A stretch of 64,000 nt of DNA from Verrucomicrobiota bacterium (GTDB lineage: Bacteria > Verrucomicrobiota > Verrucomicrobiia > Opitutales > Opitutaceae). Below, one piece after another: positions 33,962 through 44,004 of the stretch (the stretch's first letter is position 1; every line of letters begins with the position of its first letter). The stretch spans positions 1 through 64,000 of the forward strand of contig JAEZDN010000051.1 in NCBI GenBank assembly GCA_023433275.1, written 5' to 3'. Below the pieces are notes generated by a model. That model was not told the DNA's origin. It was given only the letters and a program-made list of their open reading frames with translations, and did no database searches. The position numbers were made by a program, and so were the translations under genes.

Positions 33962-35104
33962 ATGACCGGCCTGCAGACCTCCCTCTATTCTGTCGCGATG
34001 GCGCTCTGCGTGTTCTCGGCCGGGCTTCTGCGGGGGCGCTCCGAGCGCGGGATAACCTGGCTGACTGCCTTCCTGGCGATTGCCACGGCGGCCTTTGGCC
34101 TCGAGCTGATGATGGCCCATCCGTCGATGCCGTTGAAAGCGCTTTGGCTGGGTTTGCGCATGGGGTTGGCCCTGTTGATCGCACCCTGCCTGTGGCTGGT
34201 GGTTCGCGAAAGCGTGGAAGGGGTGCGTCCAAAACTGAGTGGTTTGGGGTGGAAACATCGCATCCCGGTTTTCGCCGGAATGGCGCTCCTGCTGCCGTTG
34301 GTGGCCAGCGCCCACCTGGGGCTCGGCTACACGCGCCCGCCGGGCGCCGATCGACCGCTTCATTTCATGATCCACGAGACGATGCTCCTTTGCATCGGAA
34401 TTTTCGCGGTGCAGGTGCCGTATTATCTGTGGCAATGCCGCCGCCTGCTGGTGGCGGAGAAAGGATCATTTACCTGGCTGCAACTGCCGCTGTTGGTTGT
34501 GCTCACGTCGTGGGCGCTGGGATTGATGCGGACGTTGCAGTGCATCGGGCACGCCCCGCAGGAACTCAGCTTGCTGTTTGCCCTCGCTGACGTGGGCGTG
34601 ACGATTGGCGCGATTTACCTGATCGTGCGTCGCGGCACGGTGCCGTCGCAAGGGATCGAACCCGCCGCCGTCGCCCTCAGCCCAAGCGCATCCGCGGATG
34701 CCGAATCGACCGCCCCGGTTCCGGCCGAACCCAAATACGCGCGATCGAGCCTCGATTCCGCGACCAGCGAACGCATCCGGCGCAAGCTGGAGGCCGCGTT
34801 GGCCACCCCGGAAATCTGTCGGGACAGCCTGCTCAACCTGCGCTCCCTCAGCCGGGGGATCGGCGAGAAGACGCACTACGTTTCCCAGGTGATCAATCGG
34901 GATTTGCATTCGAATTTTTATGCGCTCGTGAACCGTCACCGGATCGCCCGGGCGAAGGAATTGCTGGCGGAATCGCCAGCCCAGACTGTCCTCGAAATCG
35001 CGCTGGCGGTGGGATTCAATTCCAAATCCACGTTCAACACGGCGTTTCGCCGCGAGACGGGGATGACGCCGACGGCGTTTCGCGCCGGCTTGGAGAAACC
35101 TTGA
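33962..35104 (+). CDS. Membrane-bound AraC-family regulator
   Basis: 380 residues. Seven or so N-terminal membrane spans (MALCVFSAGLLRG, WLTAFLAIATAAFGLELMMA, LGLRMGLALLIAPCLWLV, FAGMALLLPLVAS, MLLCIGIFAVQVPYYLW, LQLPLLVVLTSWALGLM, FALADVGVTIGAIYLIV), a Ser/Ala linker and a C-terminal AraC helix-turn-helix pair (SRGIGEKTHYVSQVINRDLH and VLEIALAVGFNSKSTFNTAF, then RRETGMTPTAFR). Membrane AraC proteins sense envelope or periplasmic signals; target genes unknown, possibly the neighbours at 35.6 kb. Confidence 0.85.
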   Translation: MTGLQTSLYSVAMALCVFSAGLLRGRSERGITWLTAFLAIATAAFGLELMMAHPSMPLKALWLGLRMGLALLIAPCLWLVVRESVEGVRPKLSGLGWKHRIPVFAGMALLLPLVASAHLGLGYTRPPGADRPLHFMIHETMLLCIGIFAVQVPYYLWQCRRLLVAEKGSFTWLQLPLLVVLTSWALGLMRTLQCIGHAPQELSLLFALADVGVTIGAIYLIVRRGTVPSQGIEPAAVALSPSASADAESTAPVPAEPKYARSSLDSATSERIRRKLEAALATPEICRDSLLNLRSLSRGIGEKTHYVSQVINRDLHSNFYALVNRHRIARAKELLAESPAQTVLEIALAVGFNSKSTFNTAFRRETGMTPTAFRAGLEKP

Positions 35105-35252
35105 TGAGGGCGGGAATCCCGGCCCCCGCGAAGGTAGGACCAAGCCGGAACGTTGCGGTCAGAATGCGATTCCGCCCTGTGCGCGGTCGAACGGTTCGGT
35201 TGTAGTGGCGTGGCTCGTGCACGCTCGCGACCCAACCCGCGCCGCCCGCCCC

Positions 35253-35332
35253 CTGTAGGAGCCTGTTTACAGGCGATCAAAACAAACGCCGGCGCCTACG
35301 TTGCCCCATCGCCTGTAAACAGGCTCCTACAA
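35253..35332. repeat. 80-bp inverted-arm element, copy 2
   Basis: Left arm TGTAGGAGCCTGTTTACAGG (35254 on) and right arm GCCTGTAAACAGGCTCCTAC (35311-35330) are perfectly complementary over about 24 bases. Each arm also contains its own small palindrome CCTGTTTACAGG. Confidence 0.8.
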
Positions 35333-35357
35333 GGCGCTGGATCGGAGCGGCTGTCGC

Positions 35358-35379
35358 AACGCGCTGAGGTCAGCGCGTT
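35358..35379. repeat. 10-bp perfect palindrome
   Basis: AACGCGCTGA, GG, TCAGCGCGTT. Possible operator upstream of the SnoaL-like gene; no T tract, so not a terminator. Confidence 0.6.
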
Positions 35380-35573
35380 CACCGCTTAATCTGGGTTGCA
35401 GTGGAAGCTTTATAAGAGCGGTGGTACGAGCCGTTCGATTTAAACGTTTGGCGCGTTCGAGCCGACCGGATCGGACGACGCCCGGGGGCGATTCGGGTAG
35501 TTTGCGCGCGTCCCCAGCGGGCCGGCGCATCGCCGGGCCGGTTTTGGGACGCAACCCCCAACCCGTTCCCATC

Positions 35574-36515
35574 ATGCTGCAATCGAACCGTTCGCTCCTG
35601 GCATTCATGCTCGGCGCTGTCCTGCCCATCCTTTCCGCTTCCGGCTTGGAGCTTCCGGCTCCTTCGGCCGCCCATCAGGCTGCTTTGCGGGACTACCGAA
35701 CCGCTCACGTGCAGGGGCTCCTGGACGGCCGAGCGGAGCCCTTCCTGGCGTTCCCCCAAGCCGAATTACTCCGGTTGATGCCCATAACCCAGCCGACCGT
35801 GTTCGGTGCGGGCAATGCGGCCGCGTATTACCGGGCATTCCTGGCGAAATTCGCGGTGCAGGGCTATTCGCGAACGTGCGTGGGTCAGTACGATTTGGGA
35901 CCGCAATTGGTCGAGATCGGCCGCTTTGCGCAAAAGCTGGCGCACAAGGAAACGGGAGAGGTGTTCAACCTGAACGGGAAGTACCTCGATGTCTGGGAAA
36001 AGCGACCGGATGGCCGTCTGCAGCTGGTCACGTCGGCCTGGAACGCCGACACCTGGCTGCCGCAGTCGGAGTTGATGCGGTTCCCCGAGGTGCCTTCAGT
36101 TCGCACCGCATTCGCCCCGCGGGCATCGCTCGACAGCGCGATCGGGTTCGAACTGGCGGCCCTTGGCCTGCTCCACGAGGCGGCGGTGATCCAGCATGAC
36201 GCCCGCCTGTGGTCCCGTTTCTACGCGGACGATGCCATCATGCTTTCCAACAACGGCGGCCTGCAGGACGGGCGCAAAGCGGTGGACGACTACATCGCCG
36301 CCCATTGCCCCGAGCTCCCGATCTTCGAGAAACTGGACCTGCGCAACGACCGCATCGAAGAGATCGGCAACTATGTTTTCGAGTATGCGAGCCAGGTCGC
36401 CAACTGGCGGCGCGGCGAGAATTCCGGGGTGAGCACAGGCAAGAATCTCCGCATCTGGCGCCGGGAACCGGGGCAGGGCCTGAAAGTGATCCTATCGATC
36501 GGGTCATACGACTGA
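35574..36515 (+). CDS. Exported protein with SnoaL/DUF4440-like domains
   Basis: 313 residues, signal peptide MLQSNRSLLAFMLGAVLPIL then SASG. Two cone-shaped NTF2-like halves: one around 30-160 (LLDGRAEPFLAFPQAELLRL ... GKYLDVWEKRPDGRLQLVTS) and one around 180-310 (DARLWSRFYADDAIMLSNNG, GRKAVDDYIAAH, KNLRIWRREPGQGLKVILSI). NTF2-like proteins bind small ligands or serve as non-catalytic partners. Followed after 44 bases by the esterase-like gene, so the two form a unit. Confidence 0.75.
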   Translation: MLQSNRSLLAFMLGAVLPILSASGLELPAPSAAHQAALRDYRTAHVQGLLDGRAEPFLAFPQAELLRLMPITQPTVFGAGNAAAYYRAFLAKFAVQGYSRTCVGQYDLGPQLVEIGRFAQKLAHKETGEVFNLNGKYLDVWEKRPDGRLQLVTSAWNADTWLPQSELMRFPEVPSVRTAFAPRASLDSAIGFELAALGLLHEAAVIQHDARLWSRFYADDAIMLSNNGGLQDGRKAVDDYIAAHCPELPIFEKLDLRNDRIEEIGNYVFEYASQVANWRRGENSGVSTGKNLRIWRREPGQGLKVILSIGSYD

Positions 36516-36559
36516 AACCCGGCCGCTGCTCGAAACCATCAACTGTCATTCCAAAACTC

Positions 36560-37630
36560 ATGAAACCTCATTTTCTTTCCTGGCTGACTGTCCTGTTTTT
36601 CGTCTCCGTCGCTGCGCTTGGCGTCTTCGCCTCCGAACCGGCTCGGGGCGAGGTTGTCACCAAACACTTCGTTTCCCAAGTCCTGCGCGAGAACCGCACC
36701 GGTCTCGACCCGAACCGCGTGATCAAGGTTTACCTGCCGCCCGGCTACGCCGATTCCGGCAAGCGGTACCCCGTCGTCTATTTCTGCCATTCGATCAATT
36801 GGAGCGCCGAACAGGTGTTTGAGGATGGCAACATGGCAAGGCAGCTGGAACGAGCCTTCGCCGCCGGGGTGGTGGGTGAGTTCATCCTGGTCGCGGCCAG
36901 TTACACGACCCCGACGATGGGCAGTCTCTACGAGAACTCGCCGGTCACGGGGCGCTGGCTGGACTACACCGTGCAGGAGATCGTGCCTTACATCGATGCG
37001 ACGTTTCGCACGATCCGGCACCGCGACAGCCGTGCGTTGACCGGGGATTTCATGGGCGGTCGTGGTGTGTTGCAGCTGGCCATGGTTCACGCCGACTTGT
37101 TCAGCGTGGCGTATGCGATGCATCCGGTCGCGACGGGGGCTGGCTACCTCCCCATGACCTATATCGATGTCGATTGGCGGAGGATTCACGCGGCGAAGAG
37201 CTATGCGGAGCTGGCCGGCTTGGGGCGGACCCAGATCTTTGTGATGATCAGCCAGGCCTTCCTGCCCAATCCGTCGCGACCGCCCTTCTACTGCGATTTC
37301 CCCATCGAGAGCGAGAACGGCGAGCTCCGGTTGAGTCCGGAGAACAACCGCGCCATGCAGAGGGGATTTCATCTCGACGAATCCCTCGATCGGTATGCCG
37401 CGAACCTCCGGACGATGCGGGGGCTCGCCTTTGACTGGGGCCGGTATGACCCCACGTCGTCTCACGTGTATTCGAACCAGTCGTTTGGACGGAAGCTCGC
37501 CGATCTTGGAATCCCGCACGAGGCGGAGGAGTATGAGGGCAACCCGTGGGATCAGTATTGGGGGGAGAACGGCCGGTTTACCACGCGCGTGCTACCGTTT
37601 CTGGGCCGCCACGTGGTGTTCCAGGAATAG
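36560..37630 (+). CDS. Exported esterase homologue lacking the nucleophile serine
   Basis: 356 residues, signal peptide MKPHFLSWLTVLFFVSVAAL. The alpha/beta fold of the putative-esterase (PF00756) group: VIKVYLPPGYADSGKRYPVV, GEFILVAASY, YIDATFRTIRHRDSRALTGD. At the nucleophile elbow the usual G-D-S-M-G-G reads G-D-F-M-G-G, with Phe164 encoded by TTC (37049-37051), one base from TCC (Ser). The C-terminal G-H-x-W histidine is also not visible (EEYEGNPWDQYW). The protein is therefore probably inactive as an esterase, unless the base is a sequencing error. Coupled to the SnoaL-like gene. Confidence 0.8.
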   Translation: MKPHFLSWLTVLFFVSVAALGVFASEPARGEVVTKHFVSQVLRENRTGLDPNRVIKVYLPPGYADSGKRYPVVYFCHSINWSAEQVFEDGNMARQLERAFAAGVVGEFILVAASYTTPTMGSLYENSPVTGRWLDYTVQEIVPYIDATFRTIRHRDSRALTGDFMGGRGVLQLAMVHADLFSVAYAMHPVATGAGYLPMTYIDVDWRRIHAAKSYAELAGLGRTQIFVMISQAFLPNPSRPPFYCDFPIESENGELRLSPENNRAMQRGFHLDESLDRYAANLRTMRGLAFDWGRYDPTSSHVYSNQSFGRKLADLGIPHEAEEYEGNPWDQYWGENGRFTTRVLPFLGRHVVFQE

Positions 37631-37809
37631 GGCGCGGTCGCGTTTCCTCGGGGCAGCCCCTTTCCGAAGGGTGGGAAGGGTATGAAAGATTTGCCCGGAA
37701 TCCGTCGATCCTTTCGCGAGACATCTCCTCCTTTGGCAACGTCATACGGCGCTTGGCGGTTTGTGCGGGCGGCGTTCCTGGCTAGGGTGGGCGCTCCCCC
37801 TTACCCCCA

Positions 37810-38685
37810 ATGAAAACTCTGTCCGCCTGCCTCGCCCTTGCCGCCGCCGCTGTCTGCGCCTCCGCGCAGACGCCCGAACTCGTTTGGGAAACCGATGGTT
37901 TCATCGGGCCCGAATCCGTCGTGTTCGACGCATCGCGCAATGAGTTCTTCGTGTCCAACATGGGCACGCACGGCGGCAACGCGACGCCCGGCGACGGTTT
38001 CATCAGCCGGGTCAGCGCCGAGGGAAAGATTCTCGAGTTGAAGTGGGTCACGGGCCTGCACGATCCCAAGGGCCTCGCCCTCGCCAACGGCCGTCTTTAT
38101 GTGGGTGATGACCCGGGCCTGGCGGAGATCGATATCCAGGCGGCGAAGATTCTCGCGGTCCATGCGCCGTCCGACGGCAAGGGCGATTTCAACGACTGCA
38201 CGGCCGACGCGGCCGGGAATGTCTACGTGTGCAGCGGACGCCTTGGCACGATTTTCCGCCTGCACAACGGCAAGCTCGAGCCGTGGTTCAAACTCGATCG
38301 TAGCAAGACCGGTGGGCTCAACGGGCTGAAGGCGGAGAAGGATCGCCTGCTGCTCGGCGGCTGGTCACTGCGCGGTCCCGACGGCAAGGAACAGCTCGGC
38401 CACATCTCGACCGTCGCCTACGCCGATCAGGCGTTTGGCCGCATCGGCGACCAGCCGGTGTGTCACGTCGATGGCCTCGAACCCGAGGGCCGCGGCGGGT
38501 ACACGGTCACCGATTGGCTGACGGGCGACGTGTTGCACGTCACGGCTGACGGCAAGACCGCACCCTTGCTGAAGCTCGGACGCGGCACGGCCGATCACGC
38601 CTACCTCATCGACCAGGAATTGCTGATCATTCCGCAGATGCTCGAGCACAAGCTTCGCGCTTACCGCTGGGCGCCGGCGCAATAA
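37810..38685 (+). CDS. Exported SMP-30/gluconolactonase-like beta-propeller
   Basis: 291 residues with signal peptide MKTLSACLALAAAAVCASA. Blades show the SMP-30 pattern: GPESVVFDASRNEFFVSNMG, DPKGLALANGRLYVGDDPGL, FNDCTADAAGNVYVCSGRLG, GGLNGLKAEKDRLLLGGWSL. Family members are lactonases or sugar-ring hydrolases with a metal centre; the usual Glu/Asn/Asp ligands (E in GPES, N in FND/LNG, D in HVDG) are present. Substrate not determined. Confidence 0.8.
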   Translation: MKTLSACLALAAAAVCASAQTPELVWETDGFIGPESVVFDASRNEFFVSNMGTHGGNATPGDGFISRVSAEGKILELKWVTGLHDPKGLALANGRLYVGDDPGLAEIDIQAAKILAVHAPSDGKGDFNDCTADAAGNVYVCSGRLGTIFRLHNGKLEPWFKLDRSKTGGLNGLKAEKDRLLLGGWSLRGPDGKEQLGHISTVAYADQAFGRIGDQPVCHVDGLEPEGRGGYTVTDWLTGDVLHVTADGKTAPLLKLGRGTADHAYLIDQELLIIPQMLEHKLRAYRWAPAQ

Positions 38686-39000
38686 CTGACCTGGCCGGAG
38701 TCGGGTTTTGCGGAGTGAGGGCACCCCGGCGATAGGGGAGGTGACTTCTCGGGCGTCGGCGGCCCGGGAATAATCGCGGCACGCGCGGTTGTGGGAGCGT
38801 TGGTCCTAAAGTTCCGGGCGATTCGGCCGATGGGAAGCTTGGCGTTCCGCGGGCCCATGCCGCGGGCCAGTTGGCCCCGGCGGCAGGAGTTTTCCCATGC
38901 GCGCGCGCTTGAATTGGCGCGTATGCGAGGGCACACTGTTCCTGTCACCCCGGCCGGCTCTCCCTCCCCCTGTTTCCTTCTCCGACCGTCGACCCCACGC
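38686..39000. other. Intergenic
   Basis: 315 bases preceding the large hybrid sensor gene. No gene and no clear promoter; in-frame extension of the sensor into this region adds only non-conserved, arginine-rich sequence. Confidence 0.4.
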
Positions 39001-42000
39001 ATGAGCCCATTTCCCTGCCTTGAAAGCCGCGAGACCCGCGGTTGGATTCCGCGGGGCCGAAGGTTGTGGCAGGGAATCGAGCGCTGGATGGCCCGTGCGC
39101 TCGTGGCGGGGGCCATTCTGGTTTCACCGCGGCTCCAGGCCATCCCCGCCGCCGCTCCGGGCCTCACCGAGACGGGGGCGCCCGCGTTTGTGGTGTTTGG
39201 TCCCGAGGCGCTCGGCCTCACCACGGTGCCGCAGGATTTGCAGTTGCTCCCCGATGGGCGCGTGCTGGTGGTTTCCCAGGCTGAGCTGGCATTCGGCGAC
39301 GGCGTGCGGTGGGAAACCTACCGCGCCGAAGCGGGGCAACCGACGATCTTCGGTTCCGTGGCGGTGGACGATTTGGGGCGGATCTACACGGGCGTGGAAA
39401 ATGCGCTCGCGCGGATCGACCTCATCGTCGGCGCCCGGTGGCGGATGACCGATGCGACCCCGCTGCCGCCCGAAATCGTCCGGCAGAGCACGACAATGGT
39501 CTCTGTCGCCGCCTTTCCCGATCGGTGGTTCTGGTATGGCGGCTCCGGCGCCATTATCTCGTGGCGCCCGGGCGAAGCCGCCCGGCAGGTGGGCAACATG
39601 GCATCGATCGATCGCATCTTCCCCCTGGGCGAGGATGTTTTCGTGAGCGACCAGTCCTCGGGCGGGCTGCTGCGCCTCAAGCCCGATGGCAGGAACGAGC
39701 GGCTGGAAAGCATCGCGCAGCTCGTCAGCGAGAGTGTCACCGCCGCCATTCCCTTTGCGCCGGGCGAAATGCTGGTGGGCACGGCGTCGTCAGGCCTCAA
39801 GATTTTCGACGGGGTTGGGTTCCGGGTTTTTGGCCCGGCGGGGTTGTTGAACAGCGGACACCGGATCACCGACCTGTGCGCGGCGGGGCGCGACAGCTTT
39901 GCCGCGTCGATCGACACCATTGGCATCGTGTTTTTCGACCGGGACGGTCGCATCCTGCAGGTGCTCGACCGGGCGCTCGACCATCGCCTGGCCCGGGCCC
40001 AGCGATTGCAGTACACCACGGACGGGGTGTTGTGGGCGTTGTTGAACGACGGGGTCGCGCGGGTGGAGTATCCGTCGCCCGTGTCGCATTATGAACCGTT
40101 CCTCGCGAGCGGGCTGACCTTTGCGCAGCCGTTGCGCCATGATGGCCGACTGTGGATTTTGGCCGATGGCCGCGCCATCCGCGGGATGTACGATGCCCAT
40201 GGCCGGCTCGAGGGCTTCAAGGACGACACGCCGCCGGGGCGCTATCTCTTCACGTTGACGGATGTGGATGGAGTCCTGTTCGCGGCCAACGACGAGGGCA
40301 TTTTCGTCTATGAGGAAGGCACTTGGGAACTGGTCCTGCCCGGCATCGTCAACGCGCGTGTGGGCGTGGCGCGCAGTCAGGCGAATCGTCGCTATTTTGT
40401 GGCGCGGGGGGAATACGGCTGGATCCAGGCCACGCTTGACGGCGGCTGGGCCGCGCATCGGATTCAGATGCCGGAATTGGGCGACAGCTATAATGCCGAA
40501 GTGGATGCCGCGGGTGTCGGTTGGCTGGAACTCGGCAACAGCCTGGTCGGGCGCTTCGAAGTCCAGGGTGATGAACCTCGTCTGGAACTCTTAGGTCGGG
40601 CGCAGGGGCTCAGGGACGGCTGGGTGGAAGCATACATGCTCGACGGGGTCGCGCGCTTTCACATCGGGGACCAGCTCTATCGTTTCGACGAAGCCACGCG
40701 TCGGATGGTGACGGACCGGGAGTTGCTCGCGCAACTGCCCCAGCTGGCGGGGGCCGGCGGGCGGCCGGTGACCGACAACCAGGGGCGACTGTGGTACACG
40801 CTCGACGGCGCACCCCAGGCGATCGATCGCTCCCCTGGCGGGGGAAACCGGCAACTCAAGGTTCCGCGGGTGGGGTTCGCGCCGACCAATTACACCATCG
40901 AGGATGACGGCGTGCTCTGGCTTTTCGCCCGTCGCCGGCTGGCGCGGATCGATCTCGACCTGCCGTGGGTGGAGCCGCCGCCGCCGCGCGTGGTGATCAC
41001 GTCGGTGGAGTTTCCCGCGAGCGGCCGGCAGCTCTTCGCTCCGGGCGACCAGTTGCCCGAACTCGATTACGTGGATAATTCGCTGATCTTCCGGTACGCG
41101 GCGCCGACGAATCCCTTTGCGACGCCGATCACATTCGAGGCGCAGCTGGAGGGCGCGGGCACAGGGTGGATCGCGATGGGCGCGGCGGGATCGGCCACGT
41201 TCAACCGGTTGAAGGAGGGGCGGTACGTCTTCCGCATCCGTCCGGTGGTGGCGGGCGAGGGCCCCGGCGCCGAATCGACGCTGGCCTTTGTGGTGCGCCC
41301 GCCCTGGTACCGCACCACCGTGGCGTGGGTGCTCTACGCCGTCGGCATCATCGGGCTGCTGACCTTTGTCATCTGGTATTCCTCCTATCTCCAGCGGCGC
41401 GAGAACGAGCGTCTGGAGCGGCTGGTGCGCGAGCGCACGCGCGAACTCAAGACGACGAACGACCAGCTCGGCCGGCAGATCCGCGAAACGATGGAGAAGT
41501 CGGAGGCGCTCGCAGTCAGCGAGGAACGTTACCGCCTGCTGAACACCGAGCTCGAGGCGCGGGTGCAAATGCGCACGGCCGAGTTGCGCGAGGCCAAGGA
41601 GGCCGCGGAGGTGGCCAGCCGCGTCAAGGGTGAGTTCCTCGCCAACATGAGCCATGAGATCCGCACGCCGATGAATGGGGTGATCGGGATGACTGGCCTG
41701 TTGCTGGAGCTCGATCTCGATCCCCTGCAGCGGGAATACGCGCAGACGATCCGCACCAGCGCCGACACCCTGCTCCATGTGATCAACGACGTGCTCGATT
41801 TCTCCAAGATCGAGGCCGGAAAACTTTCCTTCGAAATTCTCGACTTCGATCTCACGGAGACGGTTGAGACGACCCTCGACATGCTGGCGGAGCGGGCGCT
41901 GGCCAAGAAGACCGAGCTCGTGATGGACCTCCCGCCGGAAGTGCCGAGGCTCCTGCGCGGCGATCCGGGCCGGTTGCGCCAGGTGCTCGTGAACCTGGTC

Positions 42001-43236
42001 GGCAACGCCATCAAATTCACCACCGGCGGCGAGGTGGTCGTCCGGGTCATGCAGCATAGCGCGTCGGAAGAGCACGTGGTGCTCCGCTTCGAGGTGATCG
42101 ATACGGGCGTCGGCATCGCCCCCGAGGTGCAGAAGCGGCTTTTCCAGGCGTTTACGCAGGCGGACAGCTCCACGACCCGCCGTTATGGCGGCACGGGGCT
42201 GGGCCTGGCGATTTCCAAGCAACTGGTGGGCATGATGGATGGCGAGATCGGCGTGGAAAGTGTCGAGGGCAGCGGCTCGACGTTCTGGTTCACGGCGCGG
42301 TTCGAGCGTCCCGGCGACCAGCCGCCGGTGGCGGGCGAGCGTGATGGGTGGTCCAACTTGCGCGTGCTGGTGGTTGATGACAACGCCACCAGCCGGCAGA
42401 TCCTGCGGCACCAGATCTTCGCCTGGAAACTCCAAAAGGGGAGCGCCGCGGGTGGACACGAGGCTTTACGCGAGCTCCGCGAGGCCGCCGCCGCGGGCCG
42501 GCCTTACGACATCGCTCTGCTCGACGTCGACATGCCTGAAATGGACGGACTGACGCTGGCCCGGGCCATCAAGGCCGATCCCGCGATCGCCGGCACCAAG
42601 CTCGTTGCCCTGGCCATGCTGGGGCACGCGATTACGGAGATGGAGCTGCGCAGCGCGGGGGTGGAGGCCTCGCTCAGCAAGCCGGTCAAGCAATCCCGCC
42701 TCTTCGACACCCTGGTGACAGTCATCGGTCGGCCCGGCACCGAGGGTTTGCGCCGGGCCCGGCTGGATAGTGGCGCGGCGCCGACGGCCGCCGATTCTTC
42801 CATCCCCCAATTCCCCGGCGTGCGCGTGCTGCTCGCCGAGGATAACCCGGTAAACCAGAAGGTGGCACTCGGTTGGCTGCACAAATTCGGCCTGTCCGCT
42901 GATGCCGTCGCGAACGGCATCGAGGTGCTGCAGGCTTTGCAGGACGTGCCGTACGACCTCGTTTTCATGGACTGCCAGATGCCTGACATGGACGGCTTCG
43001 AAGCCACGCGGCTCATCCGTCAGCGCGAGCGTGAAGGGGGCCCGGCGTGTACCTGGCACGCGCCGTTGCACATCGTCGCGCTGACCGCGAACGCCATGCA
43101 GGGTGATCGCGACCATTGCCTCGCGGTGGGCATGAACGACTATGTGAGCAAGCCGGTGCGCTTGCGCGAGCTACAGGCCGCCTTGGAGCGCTGGCAAGCC
43201 ACGCGCGCGGGGCGATCAAAGCCGGATCTTTCGTGA
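39001..43236 (+). CDS. One-component hybrid two-component sensor with periplasmic propellers
   Basis: 1411 residues. N-terminal signal anchor ([18 protein letters not shown]); residues 60-660 are beta-propeller blades of the Reg_prop type; a Y_Y_Y domain (about 690-765); a membrane span near 773-795; a coiled coil; HisKA with the His in [16 protein letters not shown] (about 884); HATPase with [10 protein letters not shown] (about 998) and [15 protein letters not shown]1 with [11 protein letters not shown] (about 1173) and REC2 with [13 protein letters not shown] (about 1321). Relatives in Bacteroidetes sense polysaccharide breakdown products with an AraC output; here two REC domains replace it. 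In REC1 the Thr/Ser and Lys positions appear altered (AMLGHAIT), so it may be a weak receiver. Confidence 0.88.
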   Translation: MSPFPCLESRETRGWIPRGRRLWQGIERWMARALVAGAILVSPRLQAIPAAAPGLTETGAPAFVVFGPEALGLTTVPQDLQLLPDGRVLVVSQAELAFGDGVRWETYRAEAGQPTIFGSVAVDDLGRIYTGVENALARIDLIVGARWRMTDATPLPPEIVRQSTTMVSVAAFPDRWFWYGGSGAIISWRPGEAARQVGNMASIDRIFPLGEDVFVSDQSSGGLLRLKPDGRNERLESIAQLVSESVTAAIPFAPGEMLVGTASSGLKIFDGVGFRVFGPAGLLNSGHRITDLCAAGRDSFAASIDTIGIVFFDRDGRILQVLDRALDHRLARAQRLQYTTDGVLWALLNDGVARVEYPSPVSHYEPFLASGLTFAQPLRHDGRLWILADGRAIRGMYDAHGRLEGFKDDTPPGRYLFTLTDVDGVLFAANDEGIFVYEEGTWELVLPGIVNARVGVARSQANRRYFVARGEYGWIQATLDGGWAAHRIQMPELGDSYNAEVDAAGVGWLELGNSLVGRFEVQGDEPRLELLGRAQGLRDGWVEAYMLDGVARFHIGDQLYRFDEATRRMVTDRELLAQLPQLAGAGGRPVTDNQGRLWYTLDGAPQAIDRSPGGGNRQLKVPRVGFAPTNYTIEDDGVLWLFARRRLARIDLDLPWVEPPPPRVVITSVEFPASGRQLFAPGDQLPELDYVDNSLIFRYAAPTNPFATPITFEAQLEGAGTGWIAMGAAGSATFNRLKEGRYVFRIRPVVAGEGPGAESTLAFVVRPPWYRTTVAWVLYAVGIIGLLTFVIWYSSYLQRRENERLERLVRERTRELKTTNDQLGRQIRETMEKSEALAVSEERYRLLNTELEARVQMRTAELREAKEAAEVASRVKGEFLANMSHEIRTPMNGVIGMTGLLLELDLDPLQREYAQTIRTSADTLLHVINDVLDFSKIEAGKLSFEILDFDLTETVETTLDMLAERALAKKTELVMDLPPEVPRLLRGDPGRLRQVLVNLVGNAIKFTTGGEVVVRVMQHSASEEHVVLRFEVIDTGVGIAPEVQKRLFQAFTQADSSTTRRYGGTGLGLAISKQLVGMMDGEIGVESVEGSGSTFWFTARFERPGDQPPVAGERDGWSNLRVLVVDDNATSRQILRHQIFAWKLQKGSAAGGHEALRELREAAAAGRPYDIALLDVDMPEMDGLTLARAIKADPAIAGTKLVALAMLGHAITEMELRSAGVEASLSKPVKQSRLFDTLVTVIGRPGTEGLRRARLDSGAAPTAADSSIPQFPGVRVLLAEDNPVNQKVALGWLHKFGLSADAVANGIEVLQALQDVPYDLVFMDCQMPDMDGFEATRLIRQREREGGPACTWHAPLHIVALTANAMQGDRDHCLAVGMNDYVSKPVRLRELQAALERWQATRAGRSKPDLS

Positions 43237-43403
43237 GGGAGTTTTTGTGGCACCGAAACCTGGATCCGGGGCGCCCTCGCCCCGGTTTGGGGAAATGAGC
43301 GGTGCAATGCGTTCCAGACCACCGGCCCGAGGTCGGGCCGGCTCCAGCGAAAAGTCCGTGGCGGCGGGGGAAATCCTTGGTCCGAGTGTCGCTTCACGCT
43401 CCG

Positions 43404-43429
43404 AGGACCGAGCAAGCTCGGCCCCTACA
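43404..43429. repeat. Dispersed GGACCGAGCAAGCTCGG element
   Basis: Same element as at 22997-23022. It follows a GGGGCGCCCTCGCCCC copy at 43267 and a GGCCCGAGGTCGGGCC stem at 43326, so three element types lie within 160 bases. Confidence 0.6.
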
Positions 43430-43451
43430 TGATTACGCGTAAACCCGCGGT

Positions 43452-43865
43452 CTACGGGGAGCCCGACGGCGTCGTGCGCTGGCGCACGTAGAGGGGCACG
43501 CTGGCCTCGACCTTGTCGTCCACGGCGAGGTCGACCTGGTAATCGCCGAAGCGCGCCAGCTTGAGCTGCGGGAGCACCATCACATAGTTCACCGTGGCGG
43601 TGGGTTCGTTCGGCGCCACCTTCACGGTGAGTTGCGCGCGCAGCAGGGGGATCACGCGCTGGCCGTCCGAATCGATGAACGACAGGACGAGGGTGCGGGT
43701 GCCTTCCTCGTGCGCCTCGAAGCGAAGCCGCGCCGCGATGGCGAACACCGAGCGGGTGACCGGCGCCTCCTTGGCCACGATGCGGTCAAAGGTGCCGAGC
43801 ACGTTCATTTTTCCCGTCGGCTCCGCCTGGGCGAAATCACAGAGCGTGAGGAATTCGACTTTCAT
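43452..43865 (-). CDS. Conserved hypothetical protein (DUF6941-like)
   Basis: 137 residues, no signal. MKVEFLTLCDFAQAEPTGKM then NVLGTFDRIVAKEAPVTRSV and FAIAARLRFEAHEEGTRTLV is a beta-sandwich pattern seen in short conserved bacterial proteins annotated DUF6941. C-terminus: YQVDLAVDDKVEASVPLYVR. Function unknown. It lies downstream of the export operon with a 139-base gap and may be read through. Confidence 0.7.
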   Translation of the reverse strand: MKVEFLTLCDFAQAEPTGKMNVLGTFDRIVAKEAPVTRSVFAIAARLRFEAHEEGTRTLVLSFIDSDGQRVIPLLRAQLTVKVAPNEPTATVNYVMVLPQLKLARFGDYQVDLAVDDKVEASVPLYVRQRTTPSGSP

Positions 43866-44004
43866 GGGCGGTGGGTTTGCGGACCCGGTGGCCGGCGCGT
43901 CGGCCTGGTGGCGGAACCCGCGTGCAGGCGGCGGGACAACCGCGCCGCCGGACCGGTGGAGCCGCCTGCATGCCGGCTCCGGCGAGAATCGATAAGTGGG
44001 GCGC

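Larger units (their letters stand above)
35105..35573. other. Intergenic with repeat element and palindrome
   Basis: No gene. Holds the second 80-bp inverted-arm element and an AACGCGCTGA-GG-TCAGCGCGTT palindrome (35358-35379), both of which could be operators or transcript ends. The second half carries the promoter for the SnoaL-like gene but no clear boxes. Confidence 0.5.

Noticed and set aside
43140..43415. Small minus-strand frame after the hybrid sensor
   Set aside because: It overlaps the end of the sensor and the dispersed repeats; composition matches neither coding neighbours nor any family.
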